The notes under the pieces are model-generated. The model was not told the origin of the DNA and did not search any database. It saw nothing but the letters and a program-made list of their open reading frames with translations. The position numbers and the translations under genes were made by a program. Shown here piece after piece: positions 1 through 5,267 of a stretch of DNA of 5,267 nt (position 1 is the first letter of the stretch; each line of letters begins with the position of its first letter). This stretch comes from DATGQT01 sp033720695 (GTDB lineage Bacteria > Bacteroidota > Rhodothermia > Rhodothermales > Rubricoccaceae), in contig JAWWCA010000234.1 of the NCBI GenBank assembly GCA_033720695.1, positions 1 through 5,267 of the forward strand, given 5' to 3'.

Positions 1-436
1 CCCCCTCGCCCACCGGCCCGGCCAACACGCTCGCCCCGGCGAGTGCGATGTGGTCCGTGATCAGCATGAGCGTGCCGGGCGGCCAATCGGGGTTGAGGCT
101 GCCAGCGGCGTTCGTGAGGAGGAGGCGCCGGGCGCCGAGGGCGTGGGCGAGGCGGACGGGGAAGCCGAGCGCGCGGGGCGGGTGTCCCTCGTAGAGGTGG
201 GCCCGCCCCTGCACGACGAGCACCTCCCGCCCCTCGATCCGCCCGAACACGAGCCGCCCGGCGTGCCCCTCGACCGTCGAACGGGGGTACCCGGGGATCG
301 TCTCGGTAGAGACCACGACGGGGTCCTCAGCGGCGTCGGCGAGGCCTCCGAGACCGGAGCCGAGGACGAGGGCGAGGTCCGGGGCGGCGTCGGTGTGGTT
401 GCGGACGGCGGCGACGGCAGCGGCGAGATCGGGCAT
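1..436 (-). CDS. punA: Purine nucleoside phosphorylase, trimeric PNP/MTAP family (3' end outside window)
   Basis: Cytoplasmic purine salvage enzyme that splits inosine or guanosine with phosphate into free base and ribose-1-phosphate. The window holds the first 145 residues of a family of usually about 270; the rest lies beyond the left edge. Visible family signatures in order are the phosphate-binding loop LGSGLG (residues 25-30, Ser27), IPGYPRSTVEGHAGRL (47-62, with His58), QGRAHLYEG (76-84, with Arg78, His80 and Glu83), TNAAGSL (108-114) and LITDHI (125-130). Their spacing matches human PNP (Ser33, His64, Arg84, His86, Glu89, Ala116) with a constant offset of about six residues, which supports the chosen start. 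The Ser in LGSGLG favours PNP over methylthioadenosine phosphorylase. The ATG (436-434) shares its A with the TGA (438-436) of the upstream phosphatase gene (TGATG), and no Shine-Dalgarno precedes it, so translational coupling is likely. The symbol punA follows family usage; exact base preference cannot be read from this part. Confidence 0.93.
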   Translation of the reverse strand, partial: MPDLAAAVAAVRNHTDAAPDLALVLGSGLGGLADAAEDPVVVSTETIPGYPRSTVEGHAGRLVFGRIEGREVLVVQGRAHLYEGHPPRALGFPVRLAHALGARRLLLTNAAGSLNPDWPPGTLMLITDHIALAGASVLAGPVGEG

Positions 437-3168
437 CAGGAGGGGGTGGTGAGGGTCATCCCGCGACCATCGGACGCGGGGGCGGACGGTGCGGGGTCGG
501 TCACCCGGACGACCACCATCGTCATGTCGTCGTGGAGGCCGTCCTCGTCCTCGGCGTAGGCCGAGACGGCAGCGACGAGGTGGTCGATGAGGTCGTCGGC
601 CCGGCGGGCGTCCGCGGCCGCGACGGCGGCGGCGAGCCGGTCGTCGCCGTAGATCTCGCGACGGCGGTCCATCGCCTCCGAGAACCCATCGGTGTAGATC
701 ACGAAGACGTCGCCGGGCCGAAGGGGGAGTGTCTGGTCGCGGAGCGTCTCATCGAAACGCGCCCCCGAGGTGAGGCCGACGGCGAGGCCGGGGGGCAGGA
801 GGGCCTCGGCCGTGCCGTTCCCGGCGCGCTTGGCGAGGAGCGGGTTGTGGCCGGCGCGGGCGAACGTGAACGTCCGGTCGCGGAGGTCGAACACGCCGCA
901 GAGGACCGAGATGAACACGCCGCGGGGGACGTTGGCGCAGAAGAGGCGGTTGAGCCGGCGCAGCACCTCGCTCGGCGGGACGGGCTCCTGCCAGAGCGCC
1001 TGGAGGAAGCCCTTGACGAGGGTCATGTAGAACGAGGCCTGGATCCCCTTCCCGCTCACGTCGCCGACGACGACGCCGAGCCGGTGGGCGTCCAGGCGGA
1101 CGACGTCGTAGTAGTCGCCGCCCACGTCCTCGGCGGCGAGGCAGACCGCCGCGAGGTCGAGCCCCTCGACCTCGGGCATCTGCGTGGGCAGGAACGAGCG
1201 CTGCACCTCGCGTGCGATCTCGAGCTCGTGCTGCATCCGCTCGCGCTCGGCCATCTCGCGGAGGAAGGCCGGCACGTAGGCCGCCGCCGCGGGCTCTCCC
1301 CGCCGGAGCCCCACGAACCCGACGACGCCCATCGCGGCCACGGCGGCCACCGCCAGCGCGCCCTCCAGCGCGCCCGGCGAGGCGCCCACGAGGAGGGCGT
1401 CGGCGGCGAACCCGAGGAGGCCGGCCCCGAACATCCCGAGCCCCACCGTGAGGGCGTCGTAGCGCCAGAAGGCGAGGGCGGCCAGCACGCCGAGGCCGCC
1501 GGAGACGACCCAGCCGTAGGGCATCGGCCCGACGCTCACCTCCAGGGGGAGCCAGAGCAGCACCGCGTAGGCGGCGGCCACGCCCGGCACCACCAGCCAC
1601 GCCCGCCGCCGCGCCCGCGCCAGCAGCACGCCGAACCCGAGGAGGATGAGCGGCACCCACACGGCCACGGTCCAGCCCACCTGCGTGATCGCGTAGCCCA
1701 GCCCGGTCACGCCCAGCTGCGTGCCGAGGATCGGGAGCCCCTCGGGCGTGACCACCGCCTGCGGGAGGAGGGCCAGGAAGGCCACCGCCGCGCCCGCGAG
1801 GCCGACGGCGAGGGCGGCTCCGCGCAGCAGCGCGGCCCCCACCGGCCGGTTCATCCAGGCCCCCTGGCGCACGAGCGTGAGCGTCTCGGCCTTCGCCGTC
1901 CACGTCGCCCGCGCGAGCGCGTCGCTCGTCGCCGAGAGCACGAACACGAGGAGCCCCACCGCGACGGCCAGGACCAGCCCGTTGATGGCGATGATGAGGA
2001 GCGCCTGCAGCAGCTCCAGGTTCCACAGCACCAGGTAGAGCGGGAGGAGCACGCCGGCGCCGAGCGCCACGAGCGCGCCCGCCACGAGGGCATCGGTCAG
2101 CGCCGACTGGGCGTCGATGGCGCGGAGGCGGAGGCGCCGCACGAACAGGACGAGAAGCACGAGCCCGAGCACGACGTAGGCGACCGCCCGCACCGTCGTC
2201 TCGGCGCGCTCGAGGGCGTCGAACTGGAAGCCTCCGAACATCTCACCGTCCGCCGTGGGGTCGTCCACGAACGCGTCGGGGTCGACGTCGAAGCGGGTGC
2301 GGAGGGCGAGGAGGGCGCCGGCGGCCGTGACGTCCACCTCCGCCACGGGCCGCTGCCCCAGCACGGCCTCGTCGCCGACGAAGAGCACGCGCGCGGCCGC
2401 GCGGCCGTGCTCGAGGAGGGGCTGGACGGCGTGGACGCGGAGCGGCCAGCGCCTGAGGAGGGTGCGGCGCGTGTGCGCCCGGGCTATCGCGGCGGCGGCG
2501 GCGGCCCCCAGCGCCTGGGGCTGGCCCAGCGCCTCAGCGACGGCCCGCTGCGACCGGTCGGACGCGAGCGCGGTGTCGGGGAGGGCGTCGCCGGGCACCC
2601 CCTCGTCCGGCACGTCGAAGAGGAGCAGCGTGGCGAGGGCGGAGTCGGAGCGGACGGCGCCGAGCGCGACGGCCGCGGACCCGGCGTCGGCGGCGCCGAG
2701 CCCCTCGTCGAGGGCGGCGCGGTCCACGCCGCCGCCGGGGAGGGCCCGCTGCTCGTTGCGGAGGTACCACGGCACGCCGGCCTGCGTCAGGCGGACGACG
2801 TGCGTCACAGCGCCGGGACCGTCGCCCGGCCTGCGGAACTGCACGAGCCAGTAGTAGGCGGGGAGCGTCTCGGTGGCGCCCTCGCGGAGCCGCCGCACGG
2901 CCTCGTGCCGCCCGAGGCCGGCCTGGAGGGAGTCGAGGAGGCGCGGGTGCGCGGCGAGGATCGCCATCGGCTCCAGCCCCTCGACGGCGTAGCCTTCCGT
3001 CTCCATGAACCGCGTCGCGGCGGCCACGGCCCCCTCGGGGGTCAGGGCGTAGGAGGCCGCCGCGAGCGGCCGCTCGGCCGGCGTCCGCCACACCAACACC
3101 ACGGCCCCGAGCACGGCGAGCGCGACGAGGAGCCAGTCGGCCGGGTCGGGGCGGAAGCGGTCGGGCAT
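436..3168 (-). CDS. Multi-pass membrane receptor with C-terminal SpoIIE/RsbU-type PP2C phosphatase
   Basis: A 910-residue inner-membrane protein predicted to dephosphorylate Ser/Thr on a cytoplasmic partner; by family analogy this is an anti-sigma-factor antagonist (RsbV/SpoIIAA type). Helix 1 spans about residues 12-28. Residues 29-325 are extracytoplasmic and seem to hold two PepSY-like units (about 43-138 and 208-295). Helices 2-10 lie near 326-344, 358-382, 385-411, 444-468, 495-517, 522-540, 551-567, 572-594 and 601-621. Ten helices put both ends in the cytoplasm, and Arg-rich loops (344-349, 517-522, 622-623) fit the positive-inside rule. A helical linker (about 635-665, including LEIAREVQRSFLP) leads into the catalytic domain (about 666-889). 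Its metal-binding motifs are complete: DVGGDYYD (Asp685), GDVSGKG (Asp703), TDGFSEAMD (Asp827) and HDDMTMVVV (Asp880/881). A proline- and alanine-rich tail closes the protein. The ATG is the first start after an in-frame TAG; no Shine-Dalgarno is seen. No partner kinase or antagonist lies in the window, so the target is unknown. Confidence 0.93.
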   Translation of the reverse strand: MPDRFRPDPADWLLVALAVLGAVVLVWRTPAERPLAAASYALTPEGAVAAATRFMETEGYAVEGLEPMAILAAHPRLLDSLQAGLGRHEAVRRLREGATETLPAYYWLVQFRRPGDGPGAVTHVVRLTQAGVPWYLRNEQRALPGGGVDRAALDEGLGAADAGSAAVALGAVRSDSALATLLLFDVPDEGVPGDALPDTALASDRSQRAVAEALGQPQALGAAAAAAIARAHTRRTLLRRWPLRVHAVQPLLEHGRAAARVLFVGDEAVLGQRPVAEVDVTAAGALLALRTRFDVDPDAFVDDPTADGEMFGGFQFDALERAETTVRAVAYVVLGLVLLVLFVRRLRLRAIDAQSALTDALVAGALVALGAGVLLPLYLVLWNLELLQALLIIAINGLVLAVAVGLLVFVLSATSDALARATWTAKAETLTLVRQGAWMNRPVGAALLRGAALAVGLAGAAVAFLALLPQAVVTPEGLPILGTQLGVTGLGYAITQVGWTVAVWVPLILLGFGVLLARARRRAWLVVPGVAAAYAVLLWLPLEVSVGPMPYGWVVSGGLGVLAALAFWRYDALTVGLGMFGAGLLGFAADALLVGASPGALEGALAVAAVAAMGVVGFVGLRRGEPAAAAYVPAFLREMAERERMQHELEIAREVQRSFLPTQMPEVEGLDLAAVCLAAEDVGGDYYDVVRLDAHRLGVVVGDVSGKGIQASFYMTLVKGFLQALWQEPVPPSEVLRRLNRLFCANVPRGVFISVLCGVFDLRDRTFTFARAGHNPLLAKRAGNGTAEALLPPGLAVGLTSGARFDETLRDQTLPLRPGDVFVIYTDGFSEAMDRRREIYGDDRLAAAVAAADARRADDLIDHLVAAVSAYAEDEDGLHDDMTMVVVRVTDPAPSAPASDGRGMTLTTPS

Positions 3169-3188
3169 CGGCGGAAGCGAGGGGACCT

Positions 3189-3196
3189 GGAAGCTA
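3189..3196 (-). promoter_or_regulatory. Possible -7 promoter element (TAGCTTCC) upstream of the phosphatase gene
   Basis: On the minus strand TAGCTTCC lies 20 nt before the phosphatase ATG. It partly matches the Bacteroidota -7 consensus TAnnTTTG, agreeing at TAnnTT but not at the last two bases. A near-identical word (TACCTTCC) precedes recX, which is the main reason to list it. No clear -33 TTG is visible upstream. If real, it would give the phosphatase-PNP pair its own transcript with a short leader of roughly 10-15 nt. Weakly supported. Confidence 0.25.
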
Positions 3197-3234
3197 CGAG
3201 GCGGAACGGCCTACGGACGAGGCCGCCCGGGGGT

Positions 3235-3248
3235 GCGGACGCGTCCGC
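3235..3248. repeat. Perfect 14-bp palindrome just after the recX stop
   Basis: GCGGACGCGTCCGC is its own reverse complement and directly abuts the recX TAG (3251-3249) in the 80-nt gap before the phosphatase gene. As RNA it could fold into a 5-bp stem with a CGCG loop, but no T-run follows on the minus strand, so it is not a convincing intrinsic terminator. It could be a protein-binding site, a weak 3'-end hairpin, or chance in GC-rich DNA. Confidence 0.4.
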
Positions 3249-3953
3249 CTACTCGACCCAGTCCGCGTTCGCGCCCTCGTCGCTGGCCAGCTCGTCGGTG
3301 ACCTCGCGGGCGAGGTCGTAGGAAAAGCCGCGGCGGACGAGGAAGTCCATCGTCTTCTTCTTCCGCTTGCGGAGGTCCTCCTCTCGGGCGAGGGTCCGCC
3401 AGCGGCGGCGGCCGTGGCGCCGGGCGGCCTCGCCGAGGTCCTCGGCATCCGCCAGCTCGTCCAGCGCGGCGTCGATGAGGGCGCGGTCCACGCCGCGCTT
3501 GTAGAGGTCGGCGCGGAGGCGCTGCGGGCCGTAGCCGCGCCCGGCGAACCGCCCGCGTACGAAGGCGCGGGCGTAGGCCGCGTCGTCGAGGTAGCCGTAG
3601 CCCTCCATCGCGGCGAGGGCGTCCTCGACGGCGGCCTCGTCGTACCCCTTGCCACGGAGCTTCCGTCGGACCTCGGCTGTCGTCTTGGCCCCATACGAGA
3701 GGTAGTCGAGGGCGGCGGCGCGGGCGCGGTGGACCTGCTCCTTCGCCAGGAGCGCCGTCTGCTCCTCCACCGTCAGCCGCGTCCCTCTCCGCAGGCCCTC
3801 CTGCACGGCGAGGTCGAGCGTGAGCCCGAAGGCGAAGGCGTCGTCGATGAAGACGCTCACGCGCTCCGGGTCGCGCTTCTGCTGGGCGACGCGCGTGATG
3901 GTGCCGTCGCGGAGATCGGGCTGCGACTCGTCGGGGGGCTCCTGCTCGCTCAT
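3249..3953 (-). CDS. recX: Regulatory protein RecX
   Basis: Cytoplasmic modulator of RecA: RecX proteins bind in the groove of the RecA filament and usually limit its extension, tempering recombination and the SOS response. The 234-residue protein has an N-terminal extension (about 17-68, ITRVAQQKRDPERVSVFIDD onward) typical of Bacteroidota and Firmicutes RecX. The three-helix repeats that define the family follow. Repeat 1 is about 78-117 (ALDYLSYGAKTTAEVRRKLR, GKGYDEAAVEDAL). Repeat 2 is about 118-166, with the hallmark GYLDDAAYARAFV (120-132) and the GPQRLRADLYKRGV segment (142-155). Repeat 3 is about 170-222 (KKKTMDFLVRRGFSYDLA). A basic stretch (178-200, many Arg and Lys) would suit contact with nucleic acid or filament. 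The tail is acidic. The gene starts 50 nt after the receptor stop and ends 80 nt before the phosphatase. recA is not in the window. No Shine-Dalgarno precedes the ATG. Confidence 0.95.
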   Translation of the reverse strand: MSEQEPPDESQPDLRDGTITRVAQQKRDPERVSVFIDDAFAFGLTLDLAVQEGLRRGTRLTVEEQTALLAKEQVHRARAAALDYLSYGAKTTAEVRRKLRGKGYDEAAVEDALAAMEGYGYLDDAAYARAFVRGRFAGRGYGPQRLRADLYKRGVDRALIDAALDELADAEDLGEAARRHGRRRWRTLAREEDLRKRKKKTMDFLVRRGFSYDLAREVTDELASDEGANADWVE

Positions 3954-3957
3954 GCCG

Positions 3958-3965
3958 GGAAGGTA
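3958..3965 (-). promoter_or_regulatory. Possible -7 promoter element (TACCTTCC) at the recX start
   Basis: On the minus strand TACCTTCC ends only four bases before the recX ATG. It agrees with the Bacteroidota -7 consensus TAnnTTTG at the TAnnTT positions. If it is used, transcription would begin at or very near the A of the ATG and give an essentially leaderless recX mRNA, which would fit the lack of a Shine-Dalgarno. No -33 TTG is evident. The match is short and may be chance. Confidence 0.25.
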
Positions 3966-4003
3966 GCGCGCCGTGCCGACACCGTCCCGTCAGCGAGGCG
4001 TCC

Positions 4004-5267
4004 TCACCAGGTCGCCTGGAGGCTGAGGACGGGGAGGAGCGGGAGGCCGCGCACGTCGGTGGCGAGGAAGGCGGCCGTCCCGTCGGCGAAGGGCGGGGCC
4101 TCGGTGGTGCGCCCGCCGAGGCCGAGCGCCTGCGCCTGCGCGTCCCACTGCAGCCCGAACAGCCCGAAGCGGTAGCCGACGGCGAGGTCGAGACGGACTT
4201 CGGGCGCGTGGCGGTCGAGCGGGCCGGGCATGGGCACGCCGGCGCCGTCGAGGTAGGGCGCCGGGAGGCCGCTCTGCACCGTGAGGCGCGCGGCCGCGGA
4301 GACGCGGTCGCCGCGGTGCTGCGCGAGGAGTCCGAGGACGTGCGGCCGGCTGTACCGGCTCGGGCGCCACCCCTCGGTGCCGGGCACGCGGACGTCGGCG
4401 TCGGAGAGCGCGTAGCTCAGGCCGAGCACCCACGGCCCCCGCTCGGCCCGCGCCGCGAACTCCAGCCCGACGGCCCGCCCCTCGCTCGGGCGGTAGAACC
4501 GGAGCAGGTCTGCCTCGGTCACGCCCGGCCCCGTGAGGGCGTCGGTCCACCCCGCCAGACCGACCGGCTCGAGCACGTCGCGGAGGAGGCGCCCGTAGAG
4601 GTCGGCGCTGAAGGCGAGGGCGATCCCTCCGGGACCCGCGTCGAGCGCCGTCGGCGACCACTCGGCGCCCAGCCCGGCCTGCCAGGCAGAGGCGGGGCGG
4701 ACGCGCTCGGACGGGAGGAGCCAGCGGCTCGCGGCGAGGTCGTAGGTGTAGGCGTAGCGGTCGCGGATGCGGTGGAGCGGCTGCACCTGCCGGCTGAGAC
4801 CGCCGCGGAGGTAGAGCCGCTCCGGCTGCACGGTGTACCGGACGTGCAGGCGCGGGTTCAGGCTGAGGTATCCGCCCGTCGTGTAGGCGTCGGCGCGGAG
4901 GCCGGCCTGGACGTACACGTTCGCCGCCGGCTGCCAGGCGTCCTGCACGTACGCGCTCGCCTCGATGCCCTCATTCGAGGCCTGCTCGGTCCGGCTGCCG
5001 CCGCCCGCCACGGCCTCGTCGAGCGCGGTCTCCAGCCCGTGGTGGGCGACGTGCGCGCCGAAGCGGAACTGGTGGCGGACGGAGCGGAAGTAGTCCACGT
5101 CGAGGCGCGCGCCCGTCTGGCCGTAGCCCACGCGGTAGTCGGTCGTGAGGGGGGCGAGGGCGTCGGCGGCGGCGGTCTCCTCGCGGAGGTCGTAGTGCGT
5201 GGTGTAGGCCGTGGCCGCGACGAAGGCCCGGCGCCCCAGGTAGCGGTAATGCCCCGAGAGCATCCGG
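4004..5267 (-). CDS. TonB-dependent outer-membrane receptor, C-terminal beta-barrel part (5' end outside window)
   Basis: Outer-membrane active-transport receptor, powered by TonB-ExbBD, for a substrate that cannot be named from this part. At least 420 residues are visible, and the frame is open to the right edge, so the first ATG in view (5263) is not the true start. Such proteins usually run to about 700-900 residues, so the signal peptide and plug domain lie outside. Numbered from that ATG, alternating aromatic/aliphatic beta-strands are seen throughout: SAYVQDAWQPAANVYVQAGLR (103-123, split here by a turn), NPRLHVRYTV (136-145), LYLRGGLSRQVQPLHRI (150-166), AVGLEFAARAERGPWVLGLS (264-283), and VSAAARLTVQSGLPAPY (321-337), the last resembling the late-barrel W..SG.P motif. 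The protein ends LPLLPVLSLQATW, matching the lP-lPslG-type terminal strand with a final aromatic used for BAM insertion. It stops 50 nt before recX with no clear terminator. The 20-residue limit means longer strands are described by position. Confidence 0.88.
   Translation of the reverse strand, partial: RMLSGHYRYLGRRAFVAATAYTTHYDLREETAAADALAPLTTDYRVGYGQTGARLDVDYFRSVRHQFRFGAHVAHHGLETALDEAVAGGGSRTEQASNEGIEASAYVQDAWQPAANVYVQAGLRADAYTTGGYLSLNPRLHVRYTVQPERLYLRGGLSRQVQPLHRIRDRYAYTYDLAASRWLLPSERVRPASAWQAGLGAEWSPTALDAGPGGIALAFSADLYGRLLRDVLEPVGLAGWTDALTGPGVTEADLLRFYRPSEGRAVGLEFAARAERGPWVLGLSYALSDADVRVPGTEGWRPSRYSRPHVLGLLAQHRGDRVSAAARLTVQSGLPAPYLDGAGVPMPGPLDRHAPEVRLDLAVGYRFGLFGLQWDAQAQALGLGGRTTEAPPFADGTAAFLATDVRGLPLLPVLSLQATW

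Noticed and set aside
749..2026. A 425-codon minus-strand frame inside the phosphatase gene
   Set aside because: The translation is almost all Arg, Gly, Ala and Pro, which is the out-of-frame reading of the real gene.
2383..2412. Nested inverted repeats: arms GAGCACG/CGTGCTC around a 14-bp palindrome CGCGCGGCCGCGCG (2390-2403)
   Set aside because: It is inside the phosphatase coding region, the inner and outer arms are off-centre by one base, and the codons simply spell Gly-Arg-Ala-Ala-Ala-Arg. Chance in GC-rich DNA is the simplest reading.
2491..2534. Five GGC units (2491-2505) and a direct repeat CCCAGCGCCT at 2507-2516 and 2525-2534
   Set aside because: These encode a poly-Ala run and a repeated Gln-Ala-Leu-Gly-like stretch in the phosphatase. 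They are short, in frame, and explained by codon bias.
532..3321. A 929-codon open frame on the plus strand across the phosphatase gene
   Set aside because: It lies antisense to a protein with complete catalytic motifs and clear membrane helices. Its translation is a low-complexity mix rich in Glu, Arg, Gly, His and Pro with no recognisable domain, as expected from the complement of GC-rich coding DNA.
3954..4003. Terminator between the receptor and recX
   Set aside because: Only 3-4 bp stems can be drawn and there is no T-run. A single transcript from receptor into recX is equally possible.
3414..4175. A 253-codon plus-strand frame across recX and the receptor end
   Set aside because: It is antisense to recX, which is a confident family match, and its own translation shows no domain.
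1..5267. Mobile element, CRISPR array, tRNA/rRNA, riboswitch or defence system
   Set aside because: No transposase or integrase motifs, no regularly spaced repeats, no tRNA-like cloverleaf and no abrupt base-composition change were seen. The window is nearly filled by four ordinary chromosomal genes.

Overview
This is a GC-rich window (roughly 70% G+C by eye) with all four genes on the minus strand, so transcription runs from the high-coordinate end to the low-coordinate end. It suggests a Gram-negative, high-GC member of the Bacteroidota/Rhodothermota group, perhaps near Rubricoccus or Rubrivirga. The reasons are a TonB-dependent outer-membrane receptor, a RecX with the N-terminal extension common in that group, no recognisable Shine-Dalgarno sequences at the internal starts, and very GC-rich third codon positions. 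The lineage is inferred from protein character and is not proven.

Layout in transcription order: (1) 5267-4004, the C-terminal part of a TonB-dependent receptor beta-barrel, with its plug and signal peptide beyond the right edge; (2) a 50-nt gap; (3) 3953-3249, a complete RecX regulator of RecA; (4) an 80-nt gap holding a perfect 14-bp palindrome and a possible promoter element; (5) 3168-436, a 910-residue membrane protein ending in a SpoIIE/RsbU-type PP2C serine/threonine phosphatase; (6) 436 to 1, the first 145 residues of a trimeric-type purine nucleoside phosphorylase, whose ATG overlaps the phosphatase stop codon (TGATG). The window is densely coding, and no stretch over 300 bases lacks a gene.

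The most unusual gene is the phosphatase. It has one N-terminal membrane helix, about 300 extracytoplasmic residues that look like two tandem PepSY-like units, a nine-helix membrane block, a short helical linker and a complete SpoIIE-type catalytic domain. This looks like a receptor phosphatase that senses something outside the inner membrane, or in it, and dephosphorylates a cytoplasmic partner such as an anti-sigma-factor antagonist. It is probably co-translated with the purine salvage enzyme. No mobile element, CRISPR array, RNA gene or defence system is visible. The other genes look like ordinary chromosomal genes.
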